Positions 1-9,600 of a stretch of 64,000 nucleotides of DNA are shown one piece after another. The DNA comes from CADEDH01 sp050330635. GTDB taxonomy: Bacteria; Actinomycetota; Acidimicrobiia; Acidimicrobiales; SZUA-35. The stretch covers positions 59,569-123,568 of the forward strand of contig JBHJNQ010000049.1 of NCBI GenBank assembly GCA_050330635.1, written 5' to 3'. The position numbers were made by a program, and so were the translations under genes. The notes beneath the pieces are model-generated. The model was given only the letters and a program-made list of their open reading frames with translations. It did not search any database and was not told the DNA's origin. Positions within the stretch are counted from its first letter, which is position 1, and each line of letters opens with the position of its first letter.

Positions 1-782
1 GCGTCGTGAGCAGTTCGGCCAGCGAGCAGGACGTCAGCTGGGCCGCCGCCATCTCGATGGCCAGTGGTAGCCCGTCGAGGCGTCGCACGACGCGGCTGAT
101 CATCTCGGGATCGAGTTCGTCGGGGGCGGCGCCCGCAGCGACGGAGCGCTCGCAGAGCAGCACCTGCGCTGGTGACGTCGGCTCGTACGACGGCAGTGGG
201 CGCACGGCACGGACGTGCTCGCCGTCAACCGCGAGCCGCTCGCGACTCGTGACGACGATGCGAAGCGAGCCGTTGCCGGAGGCGAGCAGGCTGATGACGC
301 GAGCCGCCGCTGCGGCAACGTGCTCGGCGTTGTCGATGACCAGAATCGGTTCGAGATCGTGGGCGCTCGTGAGCGCTTCGTCGATCGACAGGCGGTCGAC
401 CCCGAGCCCGGATGCGATAGCTCCGGCGACGTCATCGGGGTCGGTGAGCGCGCCGAGTTCGACCAGGCGCGTTCGCAGGCGATGCCGCTCGATGACCCGC
501 GCCGCGAGCTCGACCGCCAGGCGCGTCTTGCCGACCCCCCCCCCGGGCCCGACCAGGGTGACGAGACGAGCGGTGCCGATCCCCAACGCCCGGGCCTCGG
601 CTGCACGCAGGCTCGGCCCTGGCTCCAGTCCGGCGTCGGCCAACGCAACTCGTGCGCGTGAGGCGTGGCGGGTTGCGTCGGCCGCTCGTCGAGCCGCCAC
701 GAGCGCGTCGATCAGCGCTCCCGATCGTGCATGCTTGGCCATCGACGACAACCTCCACCTCACCGAGAACTCGGTACCGCAC
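1..782 (-). pseudogene. AfsR/BTAD-type regulator with NB-ATPase domain, internally deleted, cut by the window edge
   Basis: The minus strand reads a typical AfsR/SARP start from a GTG at 782 (VRYRVLGEVEVVVDGQAC). It then loses frame near 742-730 and resumes as the last part of a BTAD domain (RSGALIDAL..., then GLEPGPSLRAAEARAL). Next comes an NB-ARC-like ATPase: a Walker A region GPGGGVGKT, a Walker B-like LEPILVIDNAEHV, and the VTSREPL and LDGLPLAIEMAA motifs, running off the left edge. Family members carry about 200 residues between these points, including the winged-helix DNA-binding domain, and these are absent. The Walker A codons sit on a run of ten C's at 535-544 and give one residue more than the canonical GPGGVGKT. 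An ATG at 742 could start a DNA-binding-less ATPase. I treat the gene as a deletion derivative. Confidence 0.75.
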
Positions 783-908
783 CTTGTTGATCGTACGCCG
801 GCTGCCAAAATGGTGCGATCGTGCTGCGACAGCGCTGCGACCGATCGCTCGGATCATCGGGCCCATCGCAAATGCGCCCCCCGGATGGGGCCGATCGAGG
901 GAGTTGGC

Positions 909-2131
909 ATGACCAACCCGACGACCACACAACCGACCGCCGCTCGACCCGGCACCGACGAGCACGGCAATCCGACGAGTGGCGGATCCGAGGTGATCGA
1001 ACGCTGCGACGCGGCGATCGACCGGTTCGTGCGCTTTCACGTCGACGTCGAGGATCAGGTGGCGGCCCTGGTCGACGACGAACCGACGTTCGCGATGGGC
1101 CAGGTGCTCGCCGCCTACCTGCACTTGATGTCGACCGACGCTCGCGATCTCGACGCCGCCAGCGCCCACGCTGCCTCGCTCGACGACGCGGTCCGCAACG
1201 ACCGTGAGTCGCTGCACCTCGCAGCGATCACGACATGGCTCGAGGGCGACTGGCACGGTGCTGCACGCCTGCTCGACGACCTGCTGCTCCAGTGGCCCGC
1301 CGATCTCCTGGCGCTGATGATCGGCCACCAGCTCGACTTCTTCCTGGGGGACGCAAAGAATCTACGGGACCGCGTCGGGCGCTCGATCTCTGCGTTCGGC
1401 CCACAGCATCCCCACCACGGGCTCGTGCGCGGGATGCAGGCATTCGGCCTCGAAGAAAGCGGCCACTACGGCATCGCCGAGCAGGCCTCCCAGGAGGCTA
1501 TCGATCGCAACCCGGACGATGTGTGGCCGTGCACCCCGCCGCCCACGTCTACGAGAGGCAGGGCCGCACCGCCGACGGGCTTGCCTTCATGAACGCCCGC
1601 GCCGACGACTTGGGATCCGGGAACCTGTTCACCGTCCACAACTGGTGGCACCTCGCGCTCTACCATCTCGAGCGCTCGCGCCACGACCGCGTGCTCGAGA
1701 TCTACGACCGTGAGATCCACCGCCCGTCATCGGCCGGTGTGCCGATCGAGATGCTCGATGCTGCTGCGATGCTGTGGCGCATGCTGCTCGACGGTGTCGA
1801 TGTCGGCGACCGCTTCGACGTGTTGGCGGATGCCTGGGCCAACGCCATCGACGGCGCGCCCTCGTGGTACGCGTTCAACGACGTTCATGCCGTGATGGCG
1901 TTCCTCGGCGAGGTCGGGCCCGCATCACCACTCCCCGGTCTCACGCTCGCCGAGATCTCCCTGCCCGAACCCGATGCCACCATCCTCGCCATCATCGACG
2001 ACCGGACACCCGATCTCGTAGAGCGCGGCGAGGAGCGCCGCTGCCGACCACACGACCGGGTCGTGGCCGCGGCCCGGTCGAGCCGGCTCGACCAGACGAT
2101 CGCCTACATCCACGGCACACCGCGAAGCTGA
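909..2131 (+). pseudogene. TPR-repeat protein (TTC38-like), frameshifted
   Basis: Two plus-strand frames join into one helical-repeat protein. The first runs from ATG 909 (MTNPTTTQPTAARPG) to about 1523 and contains TPR-like helices such as AAITTWLEGDWHGAARLLDDLL. The second continues from about 1525 with VHPAAHVYERQGRTADGLAFM, then HNWWHLALYHLE and WYAFNDVHAVMAF, to a stop at 2131. The HNWWHLALYHLE pattern is characteristic of tetratricopeptide repeat protein 38-like bacterial proteins. One missing base near tggccgtgcac (about 1523) explains the shift. The C-terminal 60 residues look shortened. It is transcribed divergently from the degraded AfsR-like gene. No enzymatic role is known for this family. 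Confidence 0.7.
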
Positions 2132-2388
2132 GTGATTCCGCCCGCTCAACGTGGGCAATGGGTCAGGCGGCGCCCGAATCAGGCGGTCGGGTGCCCCCAC
2201 TGCGGAGTCGAAAGATCCAGCCGAACTCCCTACAGTGTCCGAGGCCCGCCTCGACTCGGGGACGGGCTGAGGTGCCGACCAGGTAGGAGGACCAGTCGTG
2301 GACGCGAGCGTGAGGGAGCAGACGTGGTCCGGGGCGGACGTGTTCGAGGACGTGACGTCGCAGGGCGGCGCCCACGGAGCAGCCGGCG

Positions 2389-3999
2389 ATGGATGATCCG
2401 TTCCAGCTGACCGCTGTCATCCTGGCTACGGCAGCGCTGGTCGGCTTCGTCGGGACGAGGCTGCGTCAACCGCTCATCGTCGCCTTCATCGCGGTGGGCG
2501 TCGCCCTCGGACCGTCGGTGCTCGACCTGGTGGCCGACGCCGAGCCGCTAGAGCTGTTCGCCGAGATCGGCATCGCCGTGCTGCTGTTCCTGGTCGGGCT
2601 GAAGCTGGATCTCCAGCTCGTACGCAGCATGGGTACCGTGGCACTGGCGACGGGGCTTGGGCAGGTCGGGTTCACCTCCGGGGTCGGCTTCCTGCTGGCG
2701 CTCCTCCTGGGCATGGACGCCGCCACCGCGCTCTACGTCGCCATCGCACTGACGTTCTCGTCGACGATCATCATCGTGAAGCTCCTGTCCGACAAGCGCG
2801 AGCTCGACGACCTGCACGGCAAGGTCGCCATCGGCTTCCTGATCGTGCAGGACATCGTCGTCGTGCTGGTCATGATCGCCCTGAGCGCTTTCAGTGGCGA
2901 CACCGGCCAGCCACTCGTCGTCGAACTCGGCCTCATGGTGGTGCGCGGAGCGGCCTTCCTCGGCGCCGTCGCCGTGATCATGCGGTGGGTCCTGCCGGCG
3001 ATCCTCCATCAGATCGCCAACTCCTCCGAGCTACTCCTCGTGTTCGCTGTCGCCTGGGCCGTCGCGGTGGCGGCGGTGAGCGACGTGCTCGGCTTCAGCA
3101 CCGAGGTCGGCGCCTTCCTGGCTGGGTTCGCGCTGGCTTCCACCCCGTTCCGGGAGGCGATCGGGACACGCCTCACCCCGCTGCGCGACTTCCTGTTGCT
3201 GTTCTTCTTCATCGAGCTCGGCTCACAGATGGACCTCGGGCTCATCGGCGACCAGGTCCCCTCCGCCATCGCCTTGTCGCTGTTCGTGCTCGTCGGTAAT
3301 CCGATCATCGTGCTCGTGATCATGGGTGCCCTGGGGTACCCGCGCCGGGTCGGCTTCCTCGCAGGGTTGACCGTGGCCCAGATCAGTGAGTTCTCGCTGA
3401 TCCTGGCGGCGTTGGGGCTAGAGCTCGGCCACATCGAGTCGGACGCCGTCGGCCTCGTCACTCTCGTGGGTCTGATCACCATCGGGCTCTCGACCTACCT
3501 CATCCTGTACTCGGGGCCCATCTACGACCGGATCGCTCCGCTCCTGACCATCTTCGAGCGGCGATCGACCAAGGTCGAGGAGCCCGACCACGGCGAGCAG
3601 TTCGACACGATCGTCTACGGCTACGGCCGGTTCGGGCGAAACGTCGTGCACCACCTGGTCGAGCGGGGTCACCGGGTGCTGGTGGTTGACTGGAACCCGT
3701 ACGCCGACGACGATCGAGAGGGCCCGGTCGAGTTCCGGTACGGCGATGCCGAGGACTCGGAGTTCCCCGGAACGCTTCCGCTGGCCGACGTGGGGTGGGT
3801 CATCAGCACGGTCCCCCGCGCTGATTCGAATCGGGCACTGATGGCAGCGCTTCGCCACTGGAGCTACCGGGGGCGCACGGCCGTGACCGCCCACGACGAG
3901 GCCGACGCTGCGTTGCTCGAAACCTGCGGTGCGACGTTGGTGTTCGAACCGTTCACCGCCGCGGCCGAGATGGCTGCGCTTGCCGTCGGCGATCGCTGA
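2389..3999 (+). CDS. Kef/CPA2-type cation:proton antiporter with TrkA-N domain
   Basis: This 536-residue inner-membrane protein has about 12 hydrophobic segments in residues 1-375. They include the CPA2 signatures FLVGLKLDLQLVRSMG (near 65-80) and GFLIVQDIVVVLVMIAL (near 145-162), plus a late membrane segment around GLTVAQISEFSLILAALGLE. A cytosolic Rossmann TrkA-N domain follows from about residue 403 (IVYGYGRFGRNVVHHLVERG). It likely exchanges K+ or Na+ for H+ under nucleotide control, as KefB/C-type proteins do. The length and domain order fit the family and the frame is intact. The chosen ATG follows a GGAG about 12 nt upstream. Ion specificity cannot be read from the sequence. Confidence 0.88.
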   Translation: MDDPFQLTAVILATAALVGFVGTRLRQPLIVAFIAVGVALGPSVLDLVADAEPLELFAEIGIAVLLFLVGLKLDLQLVRSMGTVALATGLGQVGFTSGVGFLLALLLGMDAATALYVAIALTFSSTIIIVKLLSDKRELDDLHGKVAIGFLIVQDIVVVLVMIALSAFSGDTGQPLVVELGLMVVRGAAFLGAVAVIMRWVLPAILHQIANSSELLLVFAVAWAVAVAAVSDVLGFSTEVGAFLAGFALASTPFREAIGTRLTPLRDFLLLFFFIELGSQMDLGLIGDQVPSAIALSLFVLVGNPIIVLVIMGALGYPRRVGFLAGLTVAQISEFSLILAALGLELGHIESDAVGLVTLVGLITIGLSTYLILYSGPIYDRIAPLLTIFERRSTKVEEPDHGEQFDTIVYGYGRFGRNVVHHLVERGHRVLVVDWNPYADDDREGPVEFRYGDAEDSEFPGTLPLADVGWVISTVPRADSNRALMAALRHWSYRGRTAVTAHDEADAALLETCGATLVFEPFTAAAEMAALAVGDR

Positions 4000-4071
4000 C
4001 GGGATCGACGGCCGCAGCCGAGCAGCGCCGTCAGCAACGTCAGTGGCGTGTCGGGTCCTCGTCGGCCCCCG

Positions 4072-5313
4072 TCAGGAGACCAGGGTGATGGCAGATGCCA
4101 GCGCCAACGCCCCGTCGATCTCCGGCACCGGCGATTCGGGATCGGCAAGCCCGCCGGCGACGACGTAACGGCGGCCGTCGTCGCCCTCGAACCACCAGGC
4201 GCCGGCCACGACCCCGGGTTCGGACCCGCCCTTGAACCTGATGGTCGGCCAGCGGTCGCGGTCGAAGGGCAGGCCGAGGCCGGGGTTGGCCTCGAGGATC
4301 GCGGCCACGGGTTCGAGTCCGGGCGTCTCGGCCCGATCGGCCAGGTAGGTGAGGGTGCGACACAGGTCGCCGGGCGTGGCGAACCACTCGAGATCGAGAT
4401 CACGGGGCTGGTCCACGGGCACCCCGTCGGCATTGATCAGGTCGAAAGCGTCTGGGTCCTGCACCCACGGCAGCACCGCCTCGTCGATGTCGGCGAGCAG
4501 CGTCCGACGACCCTCCTCGTCGAGGGCCCGCCAATCGTCCGAGCTCGGCCCGGCTGCCACGAACTTGAGTTGGAACAGCGCCTGGGTCGACAGCATCGGC
4601 ACGTTGGCCGCCGGGTCGGCGACCCCGATGCGGTCCAGCACGGCCTCGACCCGGTCCCGGCCGAGGTAGGCCATGAGATGGTCGGTCGCCGAGTTGTCCG
4701 AGATCGAGATCATCAGCATCGCCAGCTCCTCGAGGCTGATCTCGGTGCCGGGCTCCATGGTGAACACCTCACCGTCGGGTGAGGACTTGTAGCGGTCATC
4801 GACCGGCACCTTCTCGTCCCACGTCGCTTCCCCGGCGGCGATCCGATCGGCCAGGTCGGCCAGCAGCCACAGCTTGAAGACCGAGCCCAGCACGATCGGC
4901 CGGTCGGCTCGGACCTCGTACAGGGGCGTCGCACGCTCCCTCGGTCACGTCGTACACGCCGAGGCCGGAACGGGGCGCCAGGGCGGCCAGCGTGGCGTCG
5001 AGCTCGTCGACGGTCAGCCCCGCCGGGAACTCGAGGGCGACGTCGGGTCGACCGACCAGCCCCTCGATGAGGTGCGGCTCCTCGGCACCGACGACCAGCG
5101 ACACGGCGATGCGGGCGTCGCCGTCGGCGGACACCAGGACGGCATCGAGCGCCAGGCCGTCGGTACCCGCCGGGGGTCACCGACTCGGCGGTGATCGGCA
5201 CTGCCATCGCCGCCGTCATCTCGGTCACGCCGGCCACGAGCTGGTCGGGCGTCACCTGGGCCAGGAACGTTGGCGAGAATCGGGCCTCGATCTCGGCGAC
5301 CGGGGGCGGTCCC
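4072..5313 (-). pseudogene. Class A beta-lactamase-like serine hydrolase, frameshifted and cut by a Tn3 remnant
   Basis: The intact C-terminal frame (4072-4893) carries the penicillin-recognising serine enzyme motifs SVFK (SxxK), SDN in ISDNSATDHL, and KGG in FKGGSEPG. Upstream residues continue in other frames. GLGVYDVTEGA joins the SxxK frame after a one-base shift near 4936. AEIEARFSPTFLAQVTPDQ joins after another shift near 5175. The reading begins abruptly at 5313, where the Tn3-type terminal repeat starts, so the true N-terminus and any signal peptide are lost. Whether it hydrolysed beta-lactams or another substrate is unknown; many actinobacterial relatives are uncharacterised. It is non-functional as drawn. 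Confidence 0.78.
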
Positions 5314-5351
5314 GGGGTTCTCTGATCATCCGCGCCAAAACCGAAGGCCGT
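5314..5351 (+). repeat. Tn3-type terminal inverted repeat
   Basis: The 38 bases begin with GGGG (GGGGTTCTCTGATCATCC...), as most Tn3-family ends do. They lie just outside the transposase stop codon, and flanking coding sequence of the interrupted beta-lactamase-like gene begins immediately to the left at 5313. The 38-bp length is taken from the family norm, since no partner repeat is present to define it. Confidence 0.55.
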
Positions 5352-5358
5352 ACTTCGT

Positions 5359-6635
5359 CTAACGGGGGCGGAGCGGTCGGTGTGCTGGTCGGCGGTGGGC
5401 TTCGTCGTTGAAGGTGTAGGTGCCGTAGGGGTTGATGTGTTGGTGGCGGGCGGGGCTGAGGTGGGCGATGACCTCGTCGGGCACCGGTTGGTCGGTGTCG
5501 GCGAGGGCGTGGGCGAGGTAGGTGGTGGTCCACAGAACGCAGGCGTTGACGACGAGGGTGTGGCAGAGGGCTTGGGTGGTCTGGTCTTCGTGGCCGGCGT
5601 GGGGATCTCGGCGCCTTGAGCGAAGAACAGGTACCGGCGGAGGGCGTTGAGGGACTCGCCCCGGTTGAGTTGCCGCCCGATGCGCCGCCGGAATCCCTGG
5701 TCGGTGAACCAGCGGAGGGCGTGGTTGGTGCGTTGCAGCTTGCCGTACTCGATCAGGGCTTTGGCCAGGGGGTGTTGGCGGGCTCCGGCTTGGAGGCGGG
5801 CCACGAGCAGGGAGGCCGAGACGTGGCCGGTCCGGATGGACCAGGCGATGCGGAGCAGGTCGTCCCAGTGCCGGTCGATCACCTCGACCTGGGCGGGGTG
5901 GGCGAGGAGGGCCCGGCGGGGGGCCACTGCTGGTAGTGGCTGGCGGGCTGGGGCCGCCAGAGCCGTTGACGGGTGAGGCGGGCGATCCGGGGTGAGAGGC
6001 GGAGGCCGACCAAGGTCGAACAGGGCGAAGGTGAGCAGGGTCTGGCCGTGGGTTTCAGTGGTGTGCTCGGCGATGGGGAGGTCGGTGGTGTTGCCGAGGA
6101 TCTCGTCCAGGACGTAGGTGGCGTCGCGGTCGGTGGTGACGATGATCTGGGTCCCGTAGGTCGTGTGCTGGTCGGAGACGTGGGTGTAGGAGTACCGCCC
6201 TGGTCGGTGAAGTACCGCGACAGGGCCCGGCCGGTGTGACCGGGCCCTGATCGGAAGGCGGAGCCCGTCAAAGGACGACAGGGTCCCCCCACCCCAGGCT
6301 GTAGCGAGGGGGTGCTGGTGGTGGGCGTTGACGATGGCGGTGTTGGCCGCTCGGAGGGTGTCTTCCCTCAGGTATCAGCGGGTGGTCCAGGTGAGCGTGT
6401 CGGCGCTGATCCCAGCCAGTTCGGCCATGCGGGTGATCCCGAAGTTGCAGGCCTGGGCCACGATCGCGGCCAGCAGGTTCCGGCGATGTTCGCGCCGATC
6501 ACCAGCTCCGAGCGTTCGAGCAGATCGATCAACGGTTTCGCTGACGAGGGGCCGGGTCGGCGACCAGGTCGGGGACCGGCCGCCGTAGCGGGCGTTCGCC
6601 CGATGTTCACCGCCGGATCGGCCCGGCGACACCTG
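5359..6635 (-). pseudogene. tnpA: Tn3-family transposase TnpA, C-terminal half, multiple frameshifts
   Basis: The minus strand shows consecutive blocks of a Tn3 DDE transposase, each in a different frame. They are LLAAIVAQACNFGITRMAEL (about 6470); YSYTHVSDQHTTYGTQIIV and LDEILGNTTDLPIAEHTTE (about 6190-6060); SPRIARLTRQRLWRPQPASH (about 5960); LAHPAQVEVIDRHWDDLLRI and HVSASLLVARLQAGARQHPL (5910-5760); and ALCHTLVVNACVLWTTTYLA (about 5560). The reading ends with a TAG at 5361-5359. At least four shifts separate the blocks and roughly the first half of the about 1000-residue protein is absent. The family identity is secure and function is lost. Confidence 0.85.
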
Positions 6636-6655
6636 GATTGCCTACGGTCGGGCTC

Positions 6656-9600
6656 ATGAACGATCGGCTCGTCGTCCTGACCGAGGCGCTCGTGGAGCGT
6701 GCCAGGGAGCGCTTCCACGGCGCCGACGCCAAGGTGGTGGACGGCCTACTGAAGCACTACTACAGCGGGGTCTCGCCCGACGACCTCGACGAGCGCCTCG
6801 TCGATGACCTCTACGGCGCGGCCCTCTGCCACTGGCAGCTGGCCCGCCGCCGTGCCCCCGGCGTGGCCAACATCCGCGTCTACACCCCGGCCGTCGGGGA
6901 GGACGGCTGGCAGACGCCGCACACGGTGGTCGACATCGTGACCGACGACATGCCGTTCCTCTTCGACTCGGTGCTCATGGCCATCGAGGCCGACGAGCGG
7001 GCGGTGCATCTGGTGGCCCACCCGGTGCTCGACGTGATCCGCGACGACGATGGCCTGCTCACCTCGCTGGCCGGGGCAGGAACCGGGGACGGTCCCAGCG
7101 CCATCGAGTCCTTCATCCACGTCGAAGTCGATCGCATCGGCTCCGACCACGAGCTCGAACGGTTGGCCGCGAGGCTCGGGTCGGTGCTCGACGACACCGC
7201 CGCCGCCGTCAGCGACTGGGCGGCCATGCGGGAGCAGGCGAGGCTCGTGGAGCGCAGGTTGGACAGCCCGGTGACGGGGGTCGCCGACGACGACCGGGCC
7301 GAGGCCCGGGCGCTGCTCCGATTCCTCGTCGACGACCACTTCACCTTCATCGGGTATCGACGCTACGAGTTCGACGGTGACGACATCGTCTCGGTCGAGG
7401 GCACCGGGCTCGGGGTGCTGGCCGCCTCCCCGCCGAGTCGCACCCCGCTCGGAGAGCTCACACCCGAGGGCGCAGCCCTCGCTCGCAGCCCGATCATGCC
7501 GTCGGTCACCAAGGCCAACGTGGTGAGTACGGTGCACCGGGCCGGCCGCCTCGACTACGTCGGTATCAAGTACACCGACGCCGACGGCGCCGTCGTGGGG
7601 GAACACCGCTTCCTCGGGCTGTTCACGGCCAGCGTGTACACGGCCCCGGTACAGGAGCTACCGGTCGTCCGCCGCAAGGTGGCGGCGATCCTGGCGGAGT
7701 GCGGCGACCAGGCCTCGAGCCACGATCGCGCCGCGCTGCTCTCGATCCTGGAGGCCTACCCCCGGGACGAGCTCTTCGACGCGGCGGCCGCCGACCTGGC
7801 CCGCATCGTCGAGGGAATCCTCCACCTGCGGGATCGGCGGCGGGTCAAGCTCTTCGTCCGACGCGACATCTTCGGTCGTTACAGCTCATGTCTCGTGTTC
7901 GTCCCCCGGGATCGCTACAACACCGAGGTCCGCCTACAGATCCAGGATCTGCTGCTGCGCCAGTTCGGGGGAGGCCGCTGCCTGTTCGACAGCCAGGTCA
8001 GCGGGGCCGTGTTGGCCCGGGTGCACATCCTGGTGTTCACCGACCCGCACGATGTGAGAGACGTCGATGTCGAGGCCGTGGAGCGCGCCATCGACGACCT
8101 CACGCGGGGCTGGGTGGAGGAGCTGCACGCGGCATTGGTTGATCGTCACGGTGAGGCGGTGGGACTCGATCGCTTCGAGCGCTACGGGCGGGCCTTCCCG
8201 AATGCCTATCGCGACGACCACCGTCCGGCCGTCGCCGTCGACGACATCGAGCGGCTGGAGCTGGTCGAGCCCGGTGGGCTGTCGGTCAATCTGTACCGTC
8301 CGCTCGAGGCCGACGAGCGAACGCTGCGCCTCAAGCTGTTCCGCTCGGGTGAGCCCGTCACGCTGTCGGCCATCCTGCCGTTGCTGCACGACCTGGGCGT
8401 CACCGTCACCGACGAGCGACCGTACGAGCTACGGCGCGACACGACCGGCTCGACGCACATCTACGACTTCGGGCTGCACCTCCCATTGGGGGCCGACGGC
8501 ACTACTCGGGTTCGGGAGGCCTTCGAGGACGCCTTCATGGCCAGCTGGAAGGGCATGGTCGAGAGCGACGGCTTCCACCACCTCGTGTTGACGGCCGGGC
8601 TCGGCTGGCAGGAGGTGACGGTACTGCGGGCCTACCGCCGCTACCTCCGTCAGATCGGCAGCGCCTTCAGCCAGTCCTACTACGAGCAGGCGCTCTGCGA
8701 CCACCCCCGGATCGCCCGACTTCTCCTCGACGCCTTCCATGTCCGTTTCGACCCTGGGTTCGCCGACGACCGGGAGCGGGCCTGGGCCGCCGTGCAGCAG
8801 CAGCTCGAACAGGAGCTCGATGCTGTCCCGAACCTCGACGAGGACCGCATCCTCCGCTCGTTGTTCTCCCTCATCGGCGCCACGACCAGGACGAATCACT
8901 ATCAGCGGGAGCCCGACGGTGGACCGAGACGGGAGCTGGCACTGAAGCTCGACCCGTCCACCCTCGACGACCTGCCGCTGCCGCGACCGGCCCATGAGAT
9001 CTTCGTCTACAGCCCCCGGGTCGAAGGAGTCCATTTGCGGGCCGGGCGGGTGGCGCGGGGTGGCATCCGTTGGTCGGACCGTCGCGAGGACTTCCGTACC
9101 GAGGTCCTCGGGCTGATGAAGGCCCAGACCGTCAAGAACGCCGTGATCGTGCCGCTGGGAGCCAAGGGCGGCTTTGTGGCCAAGCGCCTCACCGCCTTCA
9201 CGCCGCCCGCCGAGGCCCGGGCCGAGGTGCTCGACAGCTACCGCCGCTTCATCGGCGCCCTGCTCGACGTGACCGACAACCTCGTCGACGGCACCGTCGT
9301 CCCACCCGAACGGGTCGTCCGCTACGACGGCGACGACCCCTATCTCGTCGTCGCCGCCGACAAGGGAACCGCCACGTTCTCCGACGTGGCCAACGAGATC
9401 GCGGTGAGCCGCGGCTTCTGGCTGCGCGACGCGTTCGCCTCTGGAGGCTCGGCCGGTTACGACCACAAGGCGATGGGGATCACGGCCCGCGGGGCGTGGC
9501 GATCGGTACAGCGGCACTTCCGCGAGCTCGGCGTCGATGTGCAGTCGCAACCGTTCACCGCAGTCGGCATCGGCGACATGTCGGGCGACGTGTTCGGCAA

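Larger units (their letters stand above)
5314..6640 (-). mobile_element. Decayed Tn3-family transposon remnant
   Basis: The segment holds one recognisable terminal inverted repeat, the C-terminal half of a Tn3-family transposase and no resolvase or passenger gene. It lies between a beta-lactamase-like gene that it truncates and the start of the NAD-glutamate dehydrogenase at 6656. No second terminal repeat was found near 6640, so the N-terminal half of the transposase and the far end are missing. The element cannot transpose by itself. Confidence 0.8.
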
